Positions 1-10,200 of a stretch of DNA of 23,633 nucleotides are shown one piece after another. Where the stretch lies: assembly GCA_001579985.1 (NCBI GenBank), contig LRSR01007970.1, forward strand, positions 1 through 23,633, given 5' to 3'. The notes under the pieces are model-generated. The model saw only the letters and a program-made list of their open reading frames with translations. It did not search any database and was not told where the DNA came from. Position 1 is the stretch's first letter, and each line of letters opens with the position of its first letter. The stretch is from Hypsibius dujardini (Eukaryota > Tardigrada > Eutardigrada > Parachela > Hypsibiidae). A program made the position numbers and the translations under genes.

Positions 1-180
1 GTACTATATTATTATATATATCATATATTATATAATACTCTACTATACTATTATATATAAAGATAATATATATTATATTATACTGTATTATATTATTATA
101 TATTTATATTATAATGTACCATGTAATTATGATTACACTTCTGTACGTTATAAGTATAATGTACAAAATATAAAATTTGC
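1..180. repeat. AT-rich low-complexity DNA
   Basis: Almost pure A/T, made of irregular TATAT, ATTAT and TATTATA runs without a clean repeat unit. No coding frame is visible. It probably belongs to an intergenic region that continues left of the window. Confidence 0.8.
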
Positions 181-829
181 CGAAACTGCGCTTGCATCCT
201 CTCGTTGAGAAGCTTTCTCAGTTAGGGATATGTTTTAAGAAAAATTATTACTTTTTTTTCCGAAATGTTTACACTAAATCTCGCATTACATTTTAAAAAA
301 CAATACGTATCAACTATCAACCCCAAAGTTTGATCACACCCTTTAGCTGTAAGAAGCGTTAGTATGTGATACGGGCGGAATAGAACATACATGTATTCCG
401 AAATAAATAAAAATGTGTGCCAAGTAAAACTGTGAGGACAGTTTCTCAGGAATAAGAGCGGCTAATTTGTTTTCTTTCGCGCAGATCAAAACGAACTAAT
501 TACAAAAGCGATTTGTTCAGAGATATACTTAATTTACCCACCCAATTAAATATAATTTTTCAGGTACTTTTATGAAAATTGATTGTTCGGTCAAATGTGC
601 AAGGGTTTTTCTTTGCATTTAGTTAATCGATTTGGTGTAGAGAAAGTACTGTTAGTTGATCGGGTGCTCCAGTCTTTAAACGTGACCTGTTCTACGACAC
701 TGTCCTCGCACCTCGCACTGTTCATACTAATCGAGTAGCGCTAGTCATTTTTAGTCCCGCCTCAAAAAAAACTTGTTCCGCAGAACGTATGCTGCTTGGG
801 ATAGCGTTTCATATATCGTGTTGAGAGTT
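181..829. other. Upstream intergenic DNA, no gene seen
   Basis: About 650 bases with stops in all frames and no credible exon. It lies directly upstream of the muscle gene leader, so promoter elements are expected here, but I could not single out a convincing TATA box or enhancer cluster. Confidence 0.5.
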
Positions 830-1098
830 AGTTCACCCCTTTGGAGATTTGCATTCCTTGGCTGCTTTCGGCGAACCGACTCTCTCTCTCGTCATCGCTC
901 TCAGGGTACGTACGAGTTTGGTGTGTGTGTCTGTGTGTAGGCGTCAGAGGTGTATACTCGTCTTCAAAAATCGTGTCTGCCTGCGGATATCCGGTGTGAT
1001 TGCTTTTTAATTCATTCATTCACTGTATCTCTTTTCTCTTGCTGCAGTATTTTATTTCATCCCGATCGCGACAACAGCGACAACAACCTCGACCAAAG
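830..1098 (+). promoter_or_regulatory. Probable 5' leader of the Mp20-like gene, with a 5'UTR intron at 906-1047
   Basis: The bases just before the ATG at 1099 (1048-1098) follow a good acceptor: a pyrimidine tract ending CTTGCTGCAG at 1047. Upstream, CTCAGG|GTACGT at 905/906 is a good donor, giving a 142-base intron in the 5'UTR. The interval holds a GT-rich stretch near 918-940. The leader exon and transcription start are inferred; RNA evidence is needed to place them. Confidence 0.45.
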
Positions 1099-2925
1099 AT
1101 GAGTAACACTGGACCGAGCTACGGACTCAGTGCCGCCGTTTCCCGCAAGGTACGCGCCTTAAATCAAGTTCTGCGACAATCTTCCAGCTGTGTGGTCATC
1201 TTTTGATCAATCCTGTTTTGGCGGGTTTTTGTTGCGCAAAGTATAAATTATAGACAGTCAATTTTATTTCTAATTCTATGTTACGCAACGAAGGAGATGT
1301 TTTATTTGTTTGACAATTTATTAATTGGACAAAATTGTTCTGCAAATTCGTGAAAAGATAGTCCTTACTCCTAATCCCTGTGCTAAACTAACTACTGTAA
1401 CAGTTTGTGGGCGTAAAGCCAATTGTTTTGTGTTGGGAATTTAATTTAATTGAGATTTTTTTTAAATGACCAAAAATGTAATATGAGGAGGCGGAAATAT
1501 GTTACAGGTTACATCGGAATTGTACAGTACTAATACCTCAAACTATTTCTCTTAGAAGAGATATATCTAGGAAAATATGGAAAAAGCTTTTGTGTTTGTA
1601 AATTCTAGCTAAGTTTTGGCAGTTGAAACGTCTATTTTTGTTGAACTAATAATATACAAAGTTTCTTCGATCGCGGTTAAAATAACATGGAAATATATGT
1701 TTCACCAACACTGCCTGGAAACTTTTGTCTCTCCTTACATGGCTAAAGTTATTGGTGCGGTAACATTACGTGGCAGGTAAGTTTGCTTTGTGGATTACTA
1801 GGTCTCTCTTTCAATCCGTACCTTCTCCCATACGGCGGTGTTCGAAAACGTAATAACTCAGCGCTAGTAAGACCATCATCTGGGTGTTCAATATTCTCTG
1901 TATTTTCATAGAACCTTACAAAAACTTAAATTACAAAACTTTTTTTAAAAATGTATATGCGCGTCTGAGAGTCCAAATAGTCGGCGCATCTCGCATATCT
2001 TTGTCGCAAATGAGTATCTAAATTTCCTGTTACATTGTTGTTAATGACCGTGTAGAGCACAAAAATTTGAGTTGATATTAGGAACGAATATCAACACTAT
2101 CATATCATCTCTAATGACTGTTTTTACTTGGATTTTTCTGGTCTTTAAGTTTTAGTCACTGAAGATTTTGGCGGGAAAGCTGAAACTAGTGAATTAATTT
2201 TTACTAAATCTGACTAATTTCAAATTTGGTTATTTCTGTTTTGCGATTTATTTTTGGATTTTGTTAAATAAATAAAAAAGATCCTGACGCTAAAACAGGA
2301 TTGAAAATTCTTATTTATGCGAGAAAATAACGAGTGAACATTTGTTATTTATTTTTAGTTGCAAGGGAAACGCGATGGCGAGCAGGAGAACCAGGCCCTG
2401 GGATGGATTTACTCCATCCTCGGAGAACGTCCTCCGAATGCACCTTACGATGACATTCTGCGTGACGGACAAGTCCTCTGCAAGTAAGACCAAGATTAGT
2501 TATCATACACGTGGCGAACCGGTTCCCTAACACCTTTGGATAAAAAACTCGTGAGGATTACACTGGCATCGAGAACGAATAATAGCAGAAGACGTCGCTG
2601 ATAGTGAACTTGCAGTTTTACGGGAAATATGATCTGATCCCTTGCTTGCGTCGCGTATACAGGTTCGCAAACAAGATCAGCCCTGGCATCTGTCCCCGCA
2701 TCAACACCGGACCCGGCCAGTTCAAGCTGATGGAGAACATTGCAGCCTTCCAGGACGCTTGCAAGAAGCTGGGAGTTCGCGAAACGGACGTCTTCCAGAC
2801 CGTGGACTTGTGGGAACGTCGTAACGTCTCCCAAGTGACCAACTGCTTGTCCGCTTTGGGCAGTGTGGTGAGTTGAAGAATGTTTGCGGATAAGTGCCGC
2901 TTGTCTGTTTGTCTGCCTATTCGTT

Positions 2926-2976
<51 letters not shown>

Positions 2977-3431
2977 TTTTGTTGTATATTTTCGCATCTT
3001 GTGGATACCGGTTTGTTTGTTTGCAGCTCCAGCGAACGCACCCGCATCTGCCGCAGTTCGGACCCCGCGTCTCGGAGGAGAACAAGCGAGACTTCACGGA
3101 AGAGCAGTTGCGCGCCGGCAAGGACGTCATCAGCCTCCAATATGGATCGAATCAGGGTATGAGAAGAAGGGCGAGCGAAGTTGTCGAGATCTTTGGCTGC
3201 GCGCTCTCAGCTGCATTTTGTGTGGCTCTGTGTACAATATCGCAAGTGTCATAAATAAACCATATGACGTCGCTTTTAAGAGGATGTTTTTTAGCCAGCA
3301 CCCTTTGAGCTTCCCAGTAACTTTCACCGCGCACTCTCTCTCTCATTCTGCCTCTGACGATGATGTTTTCGGTTTGTTTTGCAGGCGCAAATCAAAGTGG
3401 CCAGAACTTTGGCAACTCTCGCCATATGTAA
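1099..3431 (+). CDS. Muscle protein 20 / transgelin-like calponin-family protein, five exons
   Basis: Exons: 1099-1149, 2359-2483, 2663-2867, 3027-3156 and 3385-3431, all GT-AG with matching phases, giving 185 aa ending SRHM and TAA. Residues about 24-127 form a single calponin-homology (CH) domain, with ALGWIYSILGERPP, LRDGQVLCK, GQFKLMENIAAFQ and VFQTVDLWERRNVSQV as landmarks. Residues 162-180 (ISLQYGSNQ then GANQSGQNFG) form one calponin/CLIK repeat, the element that contacts F-actin in this family. Length and architecture match invertebrate Mp20 and vertebrate transgelin (about 185-200 aa), so a cytoplasmic actin-binding role in muscle is expected from the family. The start is chosen because MSNTGPSYGLSAAVSRK runs cleanly to a phase-0 donor. 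The N-terminus looks intact and there are no internal stops. Intron 1 is the longest (1.2 kb), a common place for muscle enhancers, although I identified none there. An arthropod Chd64-type paralogue is the main alternative name. Confidence 0.93.
2905..2976. repeat. TGTC tetranucleotide microsatellite in intron 3
   Basis: An impure TTGTCTG lead-in gives way to a near-perfect TGTC run at 2934-2976, within the 159-base intron between exons 3 and 4. It fills much of the intron, and allele length could affect splicing. Long frames on both strands here are repeat artefacts (poly-CLSV or QTDR). Confidence 0.95.
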
Positions 3432-3562
3432 CGACCTTCCATACCATCCACAACGCTGAAGAGTGAAATGATGATCGCCCTTTTTCTGGTTTTATACCGG
3501 ATCCAGTGCGACCGCATCCGTTCAGCCACACCCACATTATCATCGTCATCGTCCTCACAAAC
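3432..3562 (+). other. Proximal 3'UTR of the Mp20-like gene
   Basis: Unique sequence directly after the TAA, including a CATCGTCATCGTC run near 3540. It is not shared with the copy of the downstream module, which begins about 130 bases after the stop. No AATAAA is present up to the module, so the transcript probably ends inside the module. Confidence 0.5.
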
Positions 3563-4084
3563 CAGTCGGCCTTTTTTCATGACGGTTCCTTTTTTTGAGT
3601 ACTGAAGTTTTTGTTTCATCATCTAATTCGGCTCTTTGGTCCTTGAATAATTTTCGCGGCGTCTGGACAAGAAGCATCAGCATGTCAATCAACTCGTTTT
3701 TTTTTTGCTGGATTAATTTGTTGTTGTAAAGACAGTGTGCATTTGTTCGTGTCTCTTCTTCTCTCCTACTCGCTCTACTACTTTCTATTTGTGACAGAAA
3801 TCATGCTTTCTTCTTTTCATGCTAATTTTTACGTATTTTCGTTAGCTTGAGTTGGGCAATGTCTTTTCTACTACATGTATGTACAACACAACACTCTATA
3901 CGACTCACCGCGATTCATTCCGTTTTACTTTACATATATTCTCTTCTTCGATGTACATCGAATTAATTAATTATTTTAAGTAAGTAACGAAAGCCTCGTA
4001 GAGAGCGGCTATATAAAATGTAATTCTGATTCGTGCGATAATTTTTATTCGCTGAAGCGGTAAAATCGGTCGCGTCTGGATTGA

Positions 4085-4096
4085 CAGATGGCGCTG
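4085..4096 (+). promoter_or_regulatory. CAGATGGCGCTG motif, copy A site 1
   Basis: Exact 12-mer containing AGATGGCGC, which resembles the insect CTCF core and the YY1/Pho GCCAT core read on the other strand. One of two in this repeat. Binding is inferred from the motif only. Confidence 0.35.
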
Positions 4097-4483
4097 CGAG
4101 TGCTGTCCAGCTCCGACCGACTGTACGCATTCAAAAGCTATAAAGTGAGTTTTGAAAAAAAGGGCAATTGCTTGTTTTCGAAAAACGCGTTGTGGAATTT
4201 TGTCACTATATCCATACTGTGTGGTGTTGACCAAAAAATTAAGAAACAAACTATCGCAATTTTTTAAATAAATCCCAAGACATTTCCCATTTTTGCCAAA
4301 TATCAGCCAAAATTCAACCCGGTTGACAGTTTCACAAACATAAATGTAAATGCCACATAGAAATAACTTTATTCTGCATCGTCTATAGCCAGTAAATGAG
4401 CAGTCCCATTCACTTGCCAATTTCGGCTGACTCAACTAAAATATCTCTCCCTGTTAGCGGGAACATTCTGAAAAAGGCACAGG

Positions 4484-4495
4484 CAGATGGCGCTG
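4484..4495 (+). promoter_or_regulatory. CAGATGGCGCTG motif, copy A site 2
   Basis: Second exact copy of the 12-mer, about 400 bases after the first. Flanking sequence differs from site 1 apart from the core, so it is not a simple local duplication. Confidence 0.35.
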
Positions 4496-4845
4496 TAGGA
4501 CGGCTAGATGCAACGCAAACACTAAATTTTGCATAGAGCACCTTAGTTGGTTTAAGGCTCAGTAGCCTTATTTACGGTGTAATACTCTAGTACATATATT
4601 ATATTTCATTCCTTTGATGTATGAGATAAATTATTATGCACGAAATGCTGCAAAATTAGTAAAAACAATGACGACGACTCGTTGTAGCTGAATGTAGAGA
4701 TGACCCACATTCCACAGAGCCTGTTCAGCTACGACAATAATAAATGGTCTGACCATACACTCGTTCAGTCGTACCATTCTATAATATCCCGCTCGGGGTA
4801 TTGAACTGAGAGACTTTGCCAAATCGCGCCACAAACGGATATATG

Positions 4846-5887
4846 TAGATGTATACACATGAATTTATAGTTTTTATGGTCTTGATGACTCCTCAAATTT
4901 GCATAAATTGTGATATCTCGATTTCCATTCTTTCCGATTCAGTTTGTCTTTTCGCACGTTTCAATTTCAACCTAATTTAATTTGTGTGACAGCCCAACAC
5001 CTTAGGAGCCGACTGCTACTAAACTGATCTCGAATATCAGCACGCGGAGAAGCTATGCACCGCGAAGCGAAGACCATTTTTCAAAAAGTAATTTTAATAA
5101 TAAAATCTTGCCGTATTTCTGACAGGTTATTGGACGCTGTATCTCTAGTAAAGGCATACGTCCCATGAAACTTCTTTTTTGCTGCGTTACTGTGGCGGGC
5201 TATCTAAAAATAGGTCTTGGTTTTCTGGAACAAATTATGTTTTTGGGAGCAAATGAGGGTGTGACCTGAGCCATTGTTGAGATCGGGTCTGCCATTCGTT
5301 TTTGTCTGGCATTTTTCAGAATGTAGATTAAATTTCATTTTTTTGCCTGTAGTGGATGCTCACATGGACAGGCGTAGTAACAAAAAAGCAGTGGGATCAG
5401 TGGTGACGAGAAATGACGGTTCTAAGTTTGTTTCAATAGCATTCCCGAACCTGGTAGAGGTTGAGGGTTGCGATCAACCCTGTTTTTACTTTTACTTGGA
5501 ATTTTACGTTTACTTGGAATCTATTCAGGTACAATGATTTTCCATTTGTTAAAAAGCAGTTATACGTTTGCCGTAATCTACGCTTCATCGTAAGCTGGAC
5601 CACGCAATGTATACTTGCACAGTTCAATCGAAGAAAGGTATACAAAGGCAGTGAACAATAGCGAACTATAACTTAGCAGCCTCGGACCAGATATTTCACG
5701 AATTGTTCCGATAAGGGTGGGGTGATAACAACAGGTATTGTCACAACGCCGTGCTAAGGAACTTCCTACAAAAACCTCTCAAGCACTATTTAAATTTACT
5801 TTTGAATAACATTTCCTGTGCCTCGAGGTGGTGCGTTGAAGCTTACGCTCGAACTTCGCATGCCATTTTAAGCAGCGCTGAGGTTGG
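4846..5887. other. Region between repeat copy A and the cadherin start, no confident gene
   Basis: Mostly unstructured AT-rich DNA. One exon-like piece at 5353-5453 has a good acceptor (TTTTTTTGCCTGTAG), an open frame (DAHMDRRSNKKAVGSVVTRN onward) and a passable donor (CTG|GTAGAG), but no partner exon or family match, so I do not call it. The cadherin promoter and 5'UTR should lie here; an in-frame TGA at 5879 limits the coding start. Confidence 0.5.
5204..5213. promoter_or_regulatory. Consensus MEF2-type site CTAAAAATAG
   Basis: Exact match to the high-affinity MEF2 site. It lies 1.8 kb after the stop codon of the muscle gene and 0.7 kb before the cadherin start. MEF2 drives Mp20-type genes in flies, but a link to either gene here is inference. 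Confidence 0.3.
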
Positions 5888-7296
5888 ATGGTGTTCCACA
5901 ACGACATGGCTCGGTATTATGTGGAAAGTGCCGTGGTTTTGGCCGTCATACTTTTCATCCCTGGTAGGTTAAGGAAGCATTCATGGTATAGTATAGACTT
6001 GCCGTATTTCAGTATATTGAGTAATCGAAGCCCATCCTAGAACTCGTCACAACGTGCCATCAATAATTTGTGTTGCTGGTTAGGAGCATTCTCTCAAACA
6101 TTCGCAATCACAGCGCAAGATACCGGCCACTGGATTTTTAAGCAGGGAGCAACCACAGGTAAAGAATTAATTCAACACAGGCGACTGATGAGTCCCGGAA
6201 ATTATACGAACAACAGTCAGGGACAAAGTACTGTACTGTGTCACATGGCTCGACACAGTTCTCTGCTGTTTTCTTGTATTTTAATTGTAACATTATTTAC
6301 AAAATGGCACTGTTTTCCTTCAACTAAATGATCTTGACCCGAGTCAGGAACGGAAGTCGGTGCGCTGACGATAATCAGGACCGGCAATGGCTCACAAACA
6401 TTTGACGGCACCTCCGTTGTAATACGAGGCAGTTGCTTGCCCTGCCTCGGCAGTATAACTTTAGAAGGGACGTCAACGTTCAACCGCAGTGCCAAAATCT
6501 TCCCGCGGGGCAATGAAACTTGGGATGCCTGCAAGGTCTGCATATATGCATCACCCAAGAGCCATGACTAACCCGCAAACTGAATGATATTCTGCTGCGA
6601 CTGTTTCTTCCTTGTACTCACTTTGCCCACATGTCCATCGTAGGGCAACCTGACTGAGGTCTCAGCAGAAGGTGCCGCCCCGGGTCTGCCCTACTGCATT
6701 GCCGAATTTCGGTTAGTGAGCAGCAACATGACTGAGGTAAATCTGTCATGAACGAGTAGTACTTCCAGGAGCATGAATTCATTGACCCGAATGACTTGGT
6801 TTTGCCACTCTGTAGCTCGGCTCGAATTTGAGTAGGAACGTCTACATCAACAGAACCCCGTCTATGACAGTTGTTCCGATGCTGTCCTCAATTCCCCAGG
6901 TATATCAAGAAGCCATATGCGCCGAGTACATTTTTTTCTGTACAGTCTCAGTCAACCCTAGCAACGTAAAGCTTTCGTATTACCAGGGGATGTATATTCC
7001 CATCGGATGCCATATGCCACCTGGTCGCTATATGATGGAACATGCCGGTTAAGGCTAACTTATACTTTTACAGGAGCCTTGTATTGTTAAACTTTCGTGA
7101 CGTCACGCGTGCGGTTAGCCAACTTGTATCTCGTCCGGGCGCTTTGCAAATTGCCTCTATACAAGAGAATAGGATCAATCCTATTTTTCTGTGTACGCAA
7201 CGTTTGTAAACCGACCGGAGAGCACTTGGTTAACGCAATACCACCTGCGCGTCACATGTCACGATGACGTGCGGTCGCGTTACAATCCAGCCAATT
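5888..7296 (+). CDS. Cadherin gene, signal peptide and N-terminal exons (provisional)
   Basis: Eight small exons. The first (ATG 5888, or in frame ATG 5906 with a better context) encodes a hydrophobic core VVLAVILFIPGAFSQ, a typical signal peptide probably cut near AFSQ. Later exons carry N-glycosylation sequons (NGS, NRS, NET, NLT, NMT, NLS, NRT) and several cysteines, as expected outside the cell. The strongest are 6348-6535, 6644-6736 and 6816-6899, which are open, in phase and bounded by usable splice sites. The 20-base exon 6946-6965 is the weakest: the alternative is reading through from 6816 to a donor near 6981. Introns 6900-6945 and 7126-7172 would be only 46-47 bases. The last exon contains STWLTQYHLRVTCHDD, similar to the end of an EC fold, and may end at 7296 or 7302. 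The domain type of residues 31-237 is not recognised. Confidence 0.5.
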
Positions 7297-10200
7297 GTAA
7301 AAGTATAGACCAGGCTTTTATGGGCTCATACGAGATTTCGAAACTGTTAAGAAGCTGCGAGAATATTGGAAAGTGATGAGAGGGTTCTGGTACCTTTTGG
7401 GACGGTTGGGTAAGGTTTGAGAGCCGATTGGATTGACGTCGCCAAGTCAGAAGAGGTCTATGAAGCGAGCAGATGGGTAGCGGTTAGACAGCTCTGGGGA
7501 AATTTGTAAAGCCGTTGGAAGAGTTGGGAAGGTTGGTGAGGTCCGGGAATTTTTGTGAATTGTTGGGATGATTTGGGACGGGTTTCGAAAGAGGATTGTG
7601 TGGACAGATAAGATTTGAGAAACGGTTAGATGACGTTCCGCTTGGGGCTAAGAGGTAGGCAAGGGAATCCATACATTCCGGTTGTACTCCAAGCAAAAAC
7701 TTAAATCTTTCAATTTAGTCGGCCTACTATTCAATTCCATACCGTTTCTAAACGTTGAATTGTCGAAGGTCTGTCAACGTTAAGCTGTTGTTTCCAAAAC
7801 GATACGATGGAAACTTACCAAATGAACCCAGGCAATCCTGTTAGAAACTACAACTGCAAACAAATCTTTGAGCGTTCTGTAAATGTTTTAGAACGCGCCA
7901 CTGGATACGTTGGTTTTCCAAGTCACCACCAACGACCAGGATAATCTCCCCCGCACAATCTCAATTGTGAGTATGGTATGCATTGTGAGCAGAATTTAGC
8001 AGCGAGAAAGGAAATACGTTTTCGCAGATTTGTAATGAGTCACGACCTGAATGGGAAGTTTTCGGATTTATGCAGTTAAGTTCATTTACTACAGGATTCT
8101 TGCACGCCAGCGACATCGTGTCCGTTCTTACTGCGATCGTCGGGTGGACCGTCATGTACCAATTTTTCCAGCTGCACTTTTACCAGATCGGGCGAAGCTT
8201 ATTACAATATCGTTCTGGGACGAACTGTGGTTAATTCTACAGCTGCCAGCCTTAGCATTCGGCTCAAATTAGTGGTATGTTAAAAAAAGTATACGCGCAC
8301 ATGCAGACCACGCAAACCAGGCTAACATCGGCAAAATAATGCTACACACTATTTTTTCACTAAGATTTTGCCGTTATATATTGCATCGTTATTCTACAAC
8401 CTGCGAAAAATATCATTCGTACTGACCAATAGACCATTAATTTTCCCCGAAATAATTCGAATCTTTCTGGAGTAGGTGGGATTGGGAAGACCCAGCCAAA
8501 ATACACATGGACCGCAGGCGGGTTTTTTAAGATCAACGCATACATACAGTATATATCACACAAAATACTAAGCGATTCATTTACAGGCAAGTGAATATTT
8601 GAGATAAAAAAAACGCCTAAGGAAATTAAAACACTATTTCATGCTTTGAACTTTGCTTAATAAAAAAAATTAAAGGGCTAATACGTATTTGTTTTTGCTT
8701 TATTTATTTCAAATAGTTTTCAAAGCTCAGTATTATGGGAAAAAACCGCCGCAGGCAGAGTTTGGGATTTGAACGACGACAACATGTATGGCCATATGAA
8801 TGAGTTACACTAATTAAAGCCCAAGATACTCAGGACGCACAAAAAGCTTAGTAGGAGAAGCAGTCATATGCCATGTGTGCCCCAGCGTCGTACGAGCCCA
8901 TACATTCCTTGGTCAATTTTGTTCATGATACAATATGAATGCACTACTTCATAAGTTAGTCCAGCCAAAGTTGTCCCTTAATATCGGGTGTGATCAGAAA
9001 ACTCGGATTGATACTTTTAAAAAAGTCGCACTTATGAGAATTTAATGATCCACAAAAAGTGTTTAATGTTACACAGAGTGTGTAATAAGTCACACTATTT
9101 TAGCCCCTGAATTGCAAATCATTGTTGCAAATATCAACGACGCATGTGCCAGAAACCATTGTTGACCTCAACAACCCGCACATTATTGATACGTTACAAA
9201 ACAGGATGGGATCAGTCTGAACAATCCCGACCAGCAACACACCCTGATTGATGCTGGGCAGCGCACAATTGCAGTGCTGCCATCGCGGCCACCGGTGTTC
9301 ACAGAGCGTCCAGGGCTCACTGAAGTGAACGAAAACGACCCAGTGGTAGGTGTCCTTTCTCAAAAAATGACTAAAATGAGGCGATCGACTGCCGAACAAT
9401 CATATGCGTGTATTTTTCGTATTTGTTCAAAAGTAGACAAAGCCCTTTTAGGGGTAGTAAAGTCTGGTTGTAAACAAAATTTTATCACAGAAATACGAAG
9501 AGATCTTCTGCTAAAGACGGCAAAAGATTCACAACTCCAAAGATCAGACAACGAGAGATCACTCACTATACAAATTTCTCAATCGTACACAAAACAGATC
9601 ACCACCGTTTCCGCGCTTTCAGCCGGCTTAAATTCGAGGGACCTTGCCCGAATGAACTCCCCCGTTACGCCTAAGTTTGTTCCTCAACAGAACACCACAA
9701 TCGTGATCGTCAAAGCAATTGATGACGACAACCCCGGATTGCCGTCTGAAATAGCCTACACAGTATGCGAATTAGCAACCATTGATGCCACTTCCTGCTC
9801 GTCGACGCCGGCGCAAACTCGGATTGAAAAGATTCCAGAGACCGGACAGGGGAAAGTTTTGCTCAACACTGTGGATCAACTTTCGTCTCTCGTTGGTAAT
9901 TTCTTCTTCATAAGAATCACGGTAAGTAATCATCTGAACGAATATGGCATGTGCTGAATGATATGCCATGGGCATTTTAATCAACAAAAATGATAGTCTA
10001 CTAAATAACTTATGTGGGCAAATATTACGATGAAAAAGGCGACCAAAGTGAACACGCCTTGGCTGTCTATGAATCTGCCGCCGCTTCGGATTTTTGTCAA
10101 CGATGTCAACAATAATTCGCCGGTATTCCAAATCTTGAGCTCTGTTGGTGAGGACCCAGGACAGGAGATCACAAAATTCAACGCGAGCATTCGGGAGAAT

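Larger units (their letters stand above)
3563..4845. repeat. Long direct repeat, copy A (about 1.28 kb)
   Basis: Matches 21459-22841 in the same orientation over its whole length. Shared landmarks, in order: CATGAYGGTTCC followed by a T run, GACAAGAAGCATCAGCATGT, CTCTATACGACTCACCGC, CTTCGATGTACATCGAATTA, GAGCGGCTATATAAAAT, TGGATTGACAGATGGCGCTG, GTGTGGTGTTGACCAAAAAA, GCCAAAATTCA, ATGTAGAGATGACCCACATT and AATCGCGCCACAAA. By eye the copies agree at about eight to nine bases in ten, with several indels; copy B is longer. Ends are abrupt, and no terminal inverted repeat or target duplication was found. It could be a segmental duplication of the gene's tail or a dispersed element. Confidence 0.85.

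Noticed and set aside
2880-3466. Several long open frames over the microsatellite, e.g. poly-CLSV
   Set aside because: They follow from the four-base repeat having no stop in some frames, and they overlap the real exons 4 and 5 in wrong frames.
5353-5453. Exon-like segment (DAHMDRRSNKKAVGSVVTRN onward) with good acceptor
   Set aside because: No neighbouring exon joins it in phase, no family is recognised, and an in-frame stop precedes the cadherin ATG. Kept only as a remark.
6241-6558. 105-codon minus-strand frame
   Set aside because: Shadow of the plus-strand exon 6348-6535, whose frame has sequons, cysteines and phase-compatible splice sites.
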